The notes below the pieces were generated by a model, which saw only the letters and a list, made by a program, of their open reading frames with translations, was not told the DNA's origin and did no database searches. This document shows, in pieces, positions 1 to 10,700 of a DNA stretch of 64,000 bases. The position numbers were made by a program, and so were the translations under genes. The stretch's first letter is position 1. The number at the start of each line of letters is the position of its first letter. Source of the DNA: Neckera pumila (Eukaryota; Streptophyta; Bryopsida; Hypnales; Neckeraceae); NCBI GenBank assembly GCA_963969595.1, contig OZ018416.1:2682065-2746064 (forward strand), in the 5' to 3' direction.

Positions 1-985
1 AACCCTAAAACGAAATGAGCTTCAAAAACAAGAACAAACATCAAGCGGCCAACTTGTCATTCACACACTTCATTCAACCGCAGAATTTGAAAACTCATAC
101 CAAAGCGTCTCCTCCAAGCTCAGGTCAATAAAATCCTAAATCAAGTGGAGCGCCAACATAGAATTTGTAATGGTTACACCTAAAACAAACCCACGGTGAC
201 TTCCAACCCACAAAATCAGAAGATTCTCAAAGAGAAAACCAGATCAAAACCTCACAGACCTTGACGTACACTAAAAAAGGGAGAAAACATGATGAATCTT
301 AGCAATTTGTGACAATTTACCTGAGTTGCTAACGTGATCAAGCACAAGCTGATCAAGGACAACACAAATGCTAATAAAGAAACACAATAAGTTAGTAAGA
401 GGGAGTATGACAAACCTAACATGTTGTATAGAGAAGCTACATAGTTGTTCCAAGGGAAATAAAAAACAAAAACACCAACCGCAACATACCTGCACTCTTA
501 CCCCCGCACCAAAAGTATCAAGCACTACACATGAAGCTTCAAAGATTTTGTCGGAAGTAAGAGATTCTAAGATTCCAAGAATTGTCAAATGCAGATGAGC
601 AACCAATGAAATGTAAATGAAATAAGAACTAAACAAACAAACAAGAAGGAAATGCATATGGTTTTAATGAGAGATGTCCCATTGCAGAAGTCCAATAAAG
701 ATGGGAATTATCACTGAGATAGGTGCCAGATTACAAGTTATGGCTAACGCAAAAATTATGACAAGCAACCGTCATAAAAATTCTACAACACAAAAGACGC
801 TTTGTAATTGAGGTTTAAAGTAAAACCTCCGCACAAATGTTACAATTCTAGCAGTTCCATGCAACATCGCACTCACAACCCTAGTCCTCTTGAGCACCAG
901 CCCAAGTCCTAGAGGACCTGCCAAATTGAATGCAAAAACTCTGAATGAGGTCTAAACGACCTTTGAACCCTAATTTTAGCAATGG
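1..985 (-). other. Possible spliced transcript, coding status unclear
   Basis: Read on the minus strand this stretch has several plausible splice signals. There is an acceptor preceded by a TACTAAC branch-point match near 375-395, a CTCAG|GTAAAT donor near 321, a GTAAGA donor near 502, and another acceptor near 785. Between them are short open segments: a hydrophobic one around 669-770 and one around 500-600 that reads like a soluble protein. I could not join them into one continuous frame because the phases conflict. This may be a non-coding transcript, a decayed gene, or a gene whose remaining exons lie left of the window. No family was recognised. Confidence 0.2.
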
Positions 986-2067
986 CCAACTCCATCGATG
1001 GTGTTGAATTTTTTGGAAAACGAGGAGGGTTCTAGTTTTTTTGCGAGCAGATCGACGACAAGAGGTTTCTAATTGACAATTCTTTATTTATTTAATCGAC
1101 GGCACATGGATGGGTTTCAAATTTATCCAACTCCATATCAATGGTACGGGATTTTTCAAAATCAATTCAATGCGGGGCAGGCACAGGCGGGGCTGTTCGC
1201 CTCTTTTTGGTACATTGTAGAGCCAAGGGCCGTGACAATGCACACTAACTTACTGAATGTTGTATTGTTTCCAAAATTTAAAGAGAGCCACATCGTACAA
1301 ATACATGTGAGGTTGCGATTGGGATTAAGTTACTAGTAACTTATACATGTGGCAAATTGATGCCATCAAGGTAGTCTGCTCTAAAAGCAAGCAACCTCTT
1401 CAAATCGACCCTATAAAAAACTACTCAGTGGATATGAGGTGGTCCTTAAATTGGACCACTTTAGTCATTGATTGAATCAATAAAAAAAACTATTATTTGT
1501 TATAAGAGCCAATCATTGGCCTTGATTTCCTCAAATCACTTTAGAAGTTGTAAGTGGGATGCATTTTGGGAGACCTAGGGTCACAAATAGGTATCTACAA
1601 TGTAAATCTTAAAAAATTCATTACTAGTTCAAAAATGCTTCAAAAAATATGAAACCACTTGTGTTACATTTGGCATTCATTTTTCTTTCTCGGAAAAATA
1701 AGTTAAAAATATTTCAATTCATGCAAACCTACGAAAAAGGCAGACCAGCCCTTAAATGGTTGCTAGCTGGGTCCAACCCAACCCAACAGACCAAATCCAC
1801 CATGACTGAGGTCCCACAAGGCTTGAGTGGAACTATGTATGCTGCCTATGCATTTGAAGCAGCCCCAAAGACTTGACCCAGTTGTGGTCGGCATTTCTTG
1901 TTGCAAAAGCGCAGGAGAAATATTATCTGAAACCGGCCCTATGCTTCAAAAGTTCAGTAGTAGGACCACTACACACTACTGTAGACAGCATATGACATGA
2001 GTCAAATGATGCATTTTTCGTCGCAAGCAGCAGATGAATCAAATGATGAATACTTTTAAAAAATACT
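986..2067. other. Intergenic, no gene seen
   Basis: AT-rich sequence with only short accidental open frames. No RNA gene or recognisable element boundary was found. Confidence 0.4.
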
Positions 2068-2072
2068 TTAAA

Positions 2073-3260
2073 CCCCTAAAGGACCAAATAGCATCATACA
2101 GTACAATATAGAGTATTTTGGGTCATCCATTTACGAATGGAATTTTCATTTTTTGTCAACATAGCATTTTAGGTCATCCATTTACAATCAGAATTTTCAT
2201 TTTTTGTCAATATAGCATTTTAGGTCATCCATTTACAATCAGAATTTTCATTTTTTGTCAACATAGCATTTTAGGTCATCTATTGACAATCAAAATTTTC
2301 ATTTTTCGATAACATATAGTAGCATTTTTGGTCATCCATATACCAACAAAACTTTCATTTTTTGGCAACATAGCATTTTTTGGTTATCCATTTACAATCA
2401 GAATTTTCATTTTTTGGCAGCACTCGGTAGCATTTTTTGGTTATCCATTTACAATTAGAATTTTCATTTTTTGGCAACATATAGTAGCACTTTTGGTCAT
2501 CCATTTACAAACAAAAAACTTCAATTTTTGGCATTACAACATTTTTGGTCATCCATTTACGGCCCCCAATTTTTTTTTATAGCAATATACAACATTAGTG
2601 GTCATCCATTTACAAAAAGAATTTTCATTTTTTGGCAACACAACATTATTGGGCCATCCATTTACAAAGGGAATTTTCATATTTTGGCAACATAAGATTT
2701 TTGGCCATCCATTTATAAAAGGAATTTTTATTTTTTATTTCTTTGAAATTTTCACACTACATGTGGTTGAGGAGTAGCTTTGATGCACAACTATTTTCAT
2801 AACTCTGGACTACATGGTTCAAAAGTTATTGTATGATATATATATTTTTTTGGAACTCTAGCACTCATAAAAAAATCACTTTTTTAAGAGTTAAAAATAT
2901 GTGGGAGGAATTTTGGTTTGTGTGGAGTTATCAAATTTCTATTTGATATAAACTTTGAAGTCCTTTATTTACGTAACTCAATCAATTTTCAATACTTTTA
3001 GAAGAAAATAAAACCATAAGATGTATTGCAAGATTAAGTAGATTATTTATTACAACATTGCAACTATTGGGATTGGTGTTTTTCAATTTCATAACCAAAA
3101 TCTCAACAATTTTGTATTTTAAATCATACTTTGTTTCTTTCTATTTCCTATTTTTTTCAAGGATTACCATGAAAATGTTTTTTATTGTATTCCTTACTTA
3201 TTTCTTCAACATATTACAGAGAGTTGCAAATTGTAGGATCTACACAATTTTGGGTAAAAA
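2073..3260. mobile_element. TTAA-type element with expanded subterminal repeat
   Basis: The left end is TTAA (2068-2071), one extra A, then CCCCTAAAGG, the terminal sequence of the TTAA family seen across this window. After an expanded tandem array (2118-2715) the sequence from about 2740 to 3160 follows the interior of the intact copies at 55393-56314 and, in reverse, 6369-7303. The right terminus could not be found and is probably lost or diverged. No coding capacity is visible. Confidence 0.5.
2118..2715. repeat. Tandem array, about 12 copies of a 50-58 bp unit
   Basis: Each unit contains TCATCCATTTACAA followed by GAATTTTCATTTTTTGNCAACATAGCAT with small variations. Starts fall roughly every 50-58 bases. 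A single copy of the same motif occurs near the ends of other family members, so the array looks like local amplification of an element's subterminal segment. Open frames across it are a by-product of the repeat. Confidence 0.85.
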
Positions 3261-4946
3261 GTTTGAAAGATGAAATCTAACCATTTGAAAAGAATTGAAA
3301 AGACTTCTTTTTGAAATCCGTACATCATGATCTTGAAATTTGTAAGGTTTTTTTATTCTAAAGTTTTAGGCAGTTGTACTCTAACAAGTTAACTAAAAGA
3401 TCCTATAATTGGATTTGCTAAAAAATAAATATTGGTGAAGGTTTTAGCTTTATTTTGGAAATCAGGCTTTTGAAGTAATTTTGGGCCTCTCATCATATTA
3501 GGGATGAATAACAATTTCAAATACGTACCTTAATTTTTTGGTCCCTAGGGGAAGTAATGTAAGGAATGTCTCTTTTGAGTGAATTGTCACTCAATAGTCA
3601 CTCAAAAAAGACACCAAAACTCCCCCATGATATTAATCAAAAAACATTTTTATTTATTTTTCATCATTTTCCAACTAGAATTTAATATTCAATTTTCATT
3701 ACTCCCAGGACCATGTATCTTTTCCAAAAGCATATGCGATTGTTCTTTGTGTATGAAATATCTTAATCATTTAACCATATAGAATAGCACATCTTCTGGA
3801 GATGCAATTACTACCAAATTTTTGTGATTAGAAATTGCATGATGCATCTTGAAGATTGTAATGTTTGCACAAAGCTTATTGCAAATTTAGAAACAAAATT
3901 TTTCGAGGTGCTCTAATCTAGTAAGAAAATGTGTGAGGGATTTTTTTTAGAAATGAAGGTCAATTGATTCAGTAAATATTGTTCTCAATAGCTTTAAAAT
4001 GACACTTTATACATGTGCTCTTCTATCCTACAAGTTTTTCAGTGATTTATTGAATTCACAATTGTTTAGAATATACAATGCTTTTGCACAAAATTGAAAT
4101 AAGAACATCCACTTATGAGTGGTTTAGGACCAAGATCAAAGGATGAGAAATGGAAGTCATGAAGTTCTTTAATAATGTTATGGATATATGTTTTGAAAAC
4201 GACATTAATTATTTGGCTTTGAATTATTCATGTATTTTGAGAGATTTATAAATCCAAGTCATGACTTAATAAGTGCAGTATATGCGTCCAAGCCTTTGCT
4301 ACATTTAAAATTCATACTTTACATTTTTAAATGAATTTTAAAGTTCAATCATTGAATATTATATACGGAACAAATCTTTCATTTACACAAGTTATATATG
4401 TATCATACATAATTTCAATAAACAATTATTTTTATAAACAGTACTACATGATTGCAAATATGTTTGGAGGTTATTTATCTCTATAAAAAAAAAAAAAAAT
4501 GAAAAACAAGATTTGGATAGTGAGATATTCTATATGCTTTTTATTTCTTTTATGAAACTTTTTCCTCACAAATGGCATCAACATGTGAATGACCACTTTT
4601 AAAAAAAATTCATGTCTTAGGTTTCTACAATATTTATGCATGGCATTGTAATTGTGAGTATGTGAAAAACTAGGAAAAAATTGTGAGACAAGGAGTTATA
4701 CAACTTGTTTTAAATATAGAATGATTCACATTCCAAAACAAGTTTGCATAGGAGAAATTCATTAACTATCCCGCCCCATTTCAAGTGAAAGAGAACAGAT
4801 TTTGTTGCAATTTCTCTTCTAGTAATTTTCATGAAAGCCCAAGTTCTTATACCATAATTTTGTAGCTAGATTTTTTTCTCACTAAAGCAATATATGGAGT
4901 GATGATAAGCAACCTCATCGTAAAAATGTCCCTTACCTACAAAGGT
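3261..4946. other. Intergenic, AT-rich
   Basis: Very AT-rich, with long A and T runs. No gene, RNA gene or clear element end was seen; parts may be old element debris. Confidence 0.4.
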
Positions 4947-4950
4947 TTAA

Positions 4951-5864
4951 CCCCTAAAGCCCCAAGGCCTTTTTTTTGGCAAAAAACATCCAAAACTGCC
5001 ATTTTTTAGCAAAGAGTGAAGAAAAAGTTAAAAAATGTTTTTTTTGCACATCTAACCATAGGATCTTACACCTAACTAGTATAAGAATGTGTGGAAAAAT
5101 TTCAAAATTTTTGACCGCATAGATTGCAAAATATCTACATTTAAAGTGAAAAAAATAAGATTTCCAGCACATTGTGGGATTGGATTTTTTGACTTTGAAC
5201 ATTTTTAGCTTAAAATTTTTGCACTACAGAGTTCTGAGCTTTAAATGTTTATAGTGGAGAATTGAGTTGACGATCTACCAAAAAAAAAAACTAACTTAAT
5301 TTTCATTATTAAAAAAATTGTTAAGTAGAATTAGGTACAAGATAGAAGGAAAATCTAAAATATTCATATATTTTAAATGGAATTAAAATGCACTAATCCC
5401 AACGGTGAGATTGTTCTAGCAAGTAAACTAAACAATGCCAAAAAAAAAGTTTGAAAAGTTTGAAAAATTGCATTAAAAAATGAGTCCTACAAGTTATTTT
5501 TTTCAAAAAGATGCTCTAACTGCTCGAAAAACAAGAATGTCCATAACTTTCTCATAACAAGTCCAAATGAAATGAATCAAAGCTTTCCAGATAGACAAAA
5601 AAATAACCTATGGGAAAAAAATTCAAAAAAAAAAAAATTATGTTTTACAAAATTTTTTTGCTGCCCGCTCTCCCCTGTTTTGAGCTTATTTGGGCAGAAA
5701 CTGTTTTTCCCGGGCACCAATTGAAAAAAAAATTATACTCCCACAAAGCTTATCAGTTTTTCTATCTTGTAAAAAAGTTTCAAAAAATTAGGACAAATTT
5801 CAGCCCGTAGGTACTTGCCCGAAATTCCACTTGTCTGTTGAAAGGACACTTGGGCCTTTAGGGG
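4951..5864. mobile_element. TTAA-type non-autonomous element (subfamily A)
   Basis: Flanked by TTAA at 4947-4950 and 5865-5868. The left end reads CCCCTAAAGCCCCAAGG and the right end CTTGGGCCTTTAGGGG, so the termini are inverted repeats of about 15 bp. The 914-bp interior is AT-rich and has no coding capacity. The copy at 17137-18057 is collinear with it. TTAA target plus a CCCY start is the signature of piggyBac-superfamily termini; assigning these elements to piggyBac is inference. Confidence 0.75.
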
Positions 5865-5923
5865 TTAATCACTAACGTCATGCCTATATGCTTAGATACT
5901 AATTAAACCTAGAATTGGGCACT

Positions 5924-7570
5924 TCAATGTCTAAAGTTCTAAGGCCATTTTTTATTATTATAAAAAAACACCCAAAACTATCTTTTCTATTGCAAAGAGC
6001 AAAAAACTCTAAAGATTGATATTTTGCATATTTAATTGTATAATCTTGCACTTAATAGTATAAGAATGATTGTGTGGAAGAAATTTCAAAAACTTTGACC
6101 ATGTAGATTGGAAGAAAGCAAATGTTTATTTTACCTTGTGTGACAAGATTATAAGACTTTGAATTGTTTTAGCAAAATTATTTTGCACTCCACATTTTGA
6201 ATTTCAATTTTTCAATGTTTACGAATTGAATTGAAAGTCTAGGGGGAAAAATTTCAAAATAAAAAAACTTGGTTTTCATTCTTTCAAAAGTGTTAAGTAA
6301 AAATAGATATGTTATAGAAGGAAAAATAGCTCTAAGATGGAATTGAAATAGACTAATCCCAACATTAACCCCTAAGGTTTTTGACTATGTTTTCACCCAA
6401 ACCGCTCCAGAACTGCCATTTCTAATACAAATGTCAAATTTTAGAAAAAAAAAAATTTGAACACATGTAACCGTAGGATCTTGTAGTACACTGATTTAAA
6501 AAGATGTGGAAAAAATTTCACAATTTCATTCCACCATGTAGATTGCAAGATAATAGCGTTTGAGTTGACAAAAATCCTTTTTTAATCACTGCAAAAATCT
6601 AGGCAGCTGCCTTTCACAAGGTCACATTTGTATGAAAAAATGTCCAAAATGGTGGTTACTCTTTGGATTCATTCTTCAAGGCAAGTTGGCTACATCTTTG
6701 AAAATTTTCAGATCATTTGGAATGGTACAACATATAGGAAAAAAATAGTAAGTAGGAAGAGGTAGAGAATGACTCAAAATACTAAATTGTCAGGAATTTA
6801 ATTATGGAATTGAAAAATGCCAATCCCAGCGGTTGTAATGTTGTAATAAACAATATACATCCAATGTTTTTGTTTTATGCAAAAATATTGAAAACTGAGT
6901 TAGATAAAGGACTTCAAAGTTTATTTTAGAGTTGAGATTCCATAACTACCCTCAAACTAAGAATCCTCATAACTTTTGACTTGTTAGTCCAAATGGAATG
7001 ATTCAAAGCTTCCTATGTACATATAAATCTAAAGAACCAATTTCAAATTTTAATTTTTCAAAAAAGTGATTTTTAAAGAAGTTTTTTTTGTTGCCCAGGC
7101 TGCCCACCGAGCAATGAAAATGACATATCATGCAATAACTTTTTAATCATGTAGTCAAAAGTTATGAAAATTGTTGGGCCTTAAAGCTACTCCTCGGGAA
7201 AATGTTGTGTGAAAATTTCAAAGAAAAAAATTAAAAACTCCGCTTGTAGTGAGCTGTCCAAAAATGCTATGTTATCAAAAAAGCATGTTCAGGGCTTTAG
7301 GGGTTAAGAGTGTTTTAGAAAGCATACAAAACCTTATGGGACTTTTTCTTTTTGAAGATTTTGAAAATTGAGTTAAACGAAAAATACATTTTTTTTTCTA
7401 AATGATGCAATGATTGCTAGCAAAACAATAAACTCTATTACTTTCACATCACTAATTTAAATGGAATGAATAAAAACTTTTCATGTAGAAAAAATATCTA
7501 AAATAAATAAATTAAAAAAAAATCATTTTGAGTTTTTGTGAATTTTTTTGCTACTTAGTGATTTGAAATT
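5924..7570. mobile_element. Diverged subfamily A element split by a younger insertion
   Basis: Bases 5924-6364 and about 7308-7570 match consecutive parts of the element at 4951-5864, for example the ACTAATCCCAAC segment next to the break. The two halves are separated exactly by the younger element at 6369-7303 and its flanking TTAA. The outer ends are degraded. Confidence 0.6.
6369..7303. mobile_element. TTAA-type non-autonomous element (subfamily B), nested
   Basis: Flanked by TTAA at 6365-6368 and 7304-7307. It starts CCCCTAAGG and ends CTTTAGGGG. It is inserted into an older subfamily A copy, and removing it with one TTAA restores a continuous older element, which supports TTAA as the target site. 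The copies at 51672-53091 (same orientation) and 55393-56314 (opposite orientation) are relatives. No coding capacity. Confidence 0.75.
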
Positions 7571-8265
7571 TACATTTAGGATGACATGTTTTAGCTAACT
7601 TGTAAAAGAAATTCTTACAAGCAATTTGTAATGAGATTTTTGGTTCACCTAAGAAATGCTTACTTATGCAAGAGTTATGGATGTTCAACGTCTTGGTAGA
7701 TCACCTAAAATAATTTCAAAATCTTGATGTTAACTTAGCAAGGACAAAATTTGCGTCTAATTTGTATTATGGACAATACTTGGTTTCATTTGTGAAAAAG
7801 AAAAATAAACAAAAAATTTGCATTTAATTATAGTGGTCAAACTGGGCTTACAATTTGAAAACATTTAGAGCTTTATAACTTACTTATTGGCCCTTTGTTT
7901 TGGTTAAGGATGATAAGGACAATTTGGTTCCTTTGATAAGTGTATATAATTAAAGCAAATAGTGAACAACCTTTCTCCTTCCATTTTTTAATATAACTTA
8001 GTTCATAGTGTATGCACATCATTGACTAAAATTCAAGTCATATCACTTATATTTTGATTTTTTATAGCATGTTGTTTGAAAAAAACAAAATTTCTATACA
8101 ATATATTTTGGACCTTTGATTTTTTTCCTTCTTACATGATGTTACAAAATGTTATATATTGTCACAATTTGGGCCTATCATCAATGTAGTCAATTAAAAA
8201 AATTATGTTCTTATAAGATAAGAAAAATGTTATATGTTGTCACAAGTTCGGCTTAAGCTTCTAAG
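7571..8265. other. Intergenic, AT-rich
   Basis: No gene or clear repeat boundary seen. Confidence 0.4.
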
Positions 8266-8689
8266 TCAACATGGGAATGAGATTGAGGGTCACATTCCAC
8301 TCATGCTAGTGAAAGCTACCAAATAGCAACTTGGGAATAAGATTGAGGGTCACATTCCACTCACGTTGGTGAGAGCTACTGGAATAACAACCTAAAAATA
8401 AGATTGAGGGTCACATTCCACTCAGGGTGGTGAAAGCTACTGGAATAGCAACCTAGGAATAAGATTGAGGGTCACATTCCACTCAAGTTGGTGAAAGCTA
8501 CCAAAATAGCAACTTGGGAATAAGATTGAGGGTCTCATTCCTCTCACGCTGGTGAAAGCTACCGGAGTAGCAACCTGGGAATAAGATTGAAGGTCACATT
8601 CCACTCACACTGGTGAAAGCTACCGGAATAGCAACCTGGGAATAAGATTGAAGGTCACATTCCACTCACACTGGTGAAAGCTACCGGAA
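8266..8689. repeat. Seven-copy tandem repeat of about 61 bp
   Basis: The segment GATTGAGGGTCACATTCCAC begins at 8281, 8341, 8402, 8463, 8524, 8585 and 8646 (with small changes), so the period is 60-61 bp. Each unit also contains GTGAAAGCTACCGGAATAGC or a variant. The period is not a multiple of three, so it does not encode a repeated peptide. Confidence 0.9.
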
Positions 8690-8948
8690 CAAAAAATATC
8701 ACTTTCGCACCAAGTGTCAAGAATTTATTTGCAAATAATTTCAATTTGACGCTCTTCACCTCTACATCTACTGAGGTAGGAGAGAATGTGGTTCCTCTGA
8801 GCCAAGCGGACAAGAATAGGTATCCCACTACGCAAGAATGCACAAAAATTCATAACTTCTTTGTGCAATGTCCAAATAATACATATTAAAGTGCGTTTGT
8901 CCCCGCTTTTCCTTTCCAAGAAAACCCAATAAAAAAGGACTAATGCCC
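8690..8948. other. Low-copy spacer
   Basis: Short open frames exist on both strands, but neither has a convincing start, splice context or composition. No gene is called. Confidence 0.35.
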
Positions 8949-8952
8949 TTAA

Positions 8953-9580
8953 ATGCCCGAGGCACCAAAATCTGGTGTTTGCAAAACTTGGAAGTTAAAT
9001 AAAACCTAACCAAAATTGCTATTTTTAGTAGTTTATATTTTTAGAAAGTTCTTCTTGAAGTCTAGTTTTAGCACCAAAAATATGGTCTTGAAAATAAATG
9101 ATAGTGATTTTTCTATTCAAGTTTTTGTTCAGGGGTACCCAATGCAATCTTGACTTCCCGTAGTGTTGAGAGCTCTTGGAAATGAGCCTCAAATACACTA
9201 GATCTTGGAGAAAAAATCACATTCAAAATTCATTTAAAAAAATTGAAGAGTTGATTTTAAGAAGCCATAAATTGATCAGGATTATACAAGTTAGGCCCTT
9301 TAACCTCATATTTTTTTGTCACCAACTTTTAGACTTGATTTGTGTAAAGAAGATTGAAATTTTTTTGCAGTTTTAGCACCCTCATGGTCAAACATTATAA
9401 TCTTTCACTCCATAAGTGATATTGTTGTGTTTTCTTTTCCTGTGAGATCTCTAACATGTCTAGTTTGAATTCGTATGGTTACAATTCAAAAAAATTGATA
9501 CAACTTATCAAAATGTTGGCATTTTCTCCAATTTTGAGCAAATTCCAGGAAACCCAAAACAGGCCTTGGGCATTTAGGGG
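8953..9580. mobile_element. TTAA-type element, short form
   Basis: TTAA at 8949-8952 followed by ATGCCCGAGG, and a right end GGCCTTGGGCATTTAGGGG followed by TTAA at 9581-9584. The ends are imperfect inverted repeats of the family terminus. It is shorter (628 bp) than most copies, and its left end is diverged. Confidence 0.5.
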
Positions 9581-9606
9581 TTAACAACAGTAACTATCTC
9601 ATATTT

Positions 9607-9674
9607 GCAAAGTAAGTTAATTGTACCCATAAGAGCTATGCTTTTATGGGTGCACTTACCTTAACTTACTTTGC
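9607..9674. other. Hairpin covering a candidate 5' splice site
   Basis: GCAAAGTAAGTTAA (9607-9620) is perfectly complementary to TTAACTTACTTTGC (9661-9674). A second paired block, TACCCATAA with TTATGGGT, extends the stem, with a small bulge and an 11-nt loop. On the minus strand the 3' arm holds the CGCAAA|GTAAGT donor of the exon at 9670-9897, and the bulge contains a second GGTAAG. Confidence 0.7.
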
Positions 9675-9897
9675 GAATTCTTGCTGTCAGTGTCCAAGCA
9701 CACACAGATAATATTGAAAGAACATATGTTACGTGATTCAGGCTCCACCTAGACTGCTTCAGATCGTCCTGTTCCTCACAAGACACAAATTCTCCTCCAG
9801 AATCAGTTGTACCTTTCACCCCTAAAACACGCGAGTCCGCGATCGCCATGGCAGCGTTTGGATGGATCCGTTCCAGTGCTGCCGTGATTGGATGCAA
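9670..9897 (-). CDS. Candidate first exon, unknown protein with one membrane segment
   Basis: The frame runs 76 codons from ATG at 9897 to a consensus donor CGCAAA|GTAAGT at 9669, in phase 0. A second in-frame ATG at 9849 gives a more natural start (MAIADSRVLGVKG). The exon ends with a hydrophobic stretch (HVTYVLSILSVCAWTL) followed by basic residues, so it could be a membrane anchor. No further exon was found to the left, where mobile elements and a tandem array begin within 100 bases, so the gene may have a long intron or be truncated. The plus strand of the same bases also has a 63-codon frame starting in a good context (MAAFGWIRSSAAVIG) that resembles an organelle-targeting peptide. The minus-strand reading is preferred because of the donor site. 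Family unknown. Confidence 0.35.
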
Positions 9898-10700
9898 CCG
9901 CTCATCAACTCATCAACCGAACAAGTTCTCTCTCCTCAAAAGTCTTCATGCCCAGTCTGCACTCTGCAGTAGTAGTTCAGCCTACAGGAAGTTAGAATCT
10001 GTCCTGGTGCCGTGCATTGTTCACGCCCTAGCCGGCTGAGTTTTAGGCTCCGTCCGACGAATTCAGTCCCAGACTGGCAGAGGAACTGAACTAAAAGATT
10101 GGAAAAAAAAAGAGAAAAAACAAAGGACACCATTTCAACTGCATGACTGAAGACCCAGATCCCAAAGCCTGCAGTAAATGCAGGGCACCTCATGGCTCTC
10201 GTACAAGACCCTGGACCACTGAGTGGTCTTGGGAAGGCCGCCGGCAGCTCTTGTTCTCTTGCTCTGGAGTAACGTAGTAAGAAATGGGGTCAGGCCAGAC
10301 AGAGCTCATCTTAAGTTAGTCTTGATTCTTGAAGGCTTACGCACGATGCGAATATTTACCATTAGATGATCAAATTTCCCAAATTTGAATTCATTTTCGG
10401 AATCAGAGACCCCCCAATTACTGACATGGAGTTGAGAAATTGCAAAACTAGTGACAAAATACAAAATTTGATGCCCTAAAATAGAGAACTTTTTTTTACA
10501 TTTTAACTCCCTTTCACCCTCCAGAAAAGACCAAAGTGAAGTGGAGAGTGAAGACCATGTGAGTGAGCTCTAGCCCTGGCCGTAGCATGATCCTTTACTG
10601 TGGTCCTTTTTCTAGCTAGCATTTGTTCCCATCGTGGGGAACAACTCGTGGGAACTTCGTCTCTCCCCACAAGCGAACCCTACTTACAAGCTGTGTGAGC
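9898..10700. other. Spacer between divergent gene candidates
   Basis: Sequence of more balanced base composition than the flanking elements, with accidental open frames on both strands. It probably contains the promoter of the downstream plus-strand gene and perhaps that of the minus-strand exon. No TATA box was pinned down. Confidence 0.3.

Noticed and set aside
2118..2695. Overlapping frames encoding a repeated HPFTIRIFIF peptide
   Set aside because: They come from the 50-58 bp tandem array; unit length varies and frames shift, so selection on protein is unlikely.
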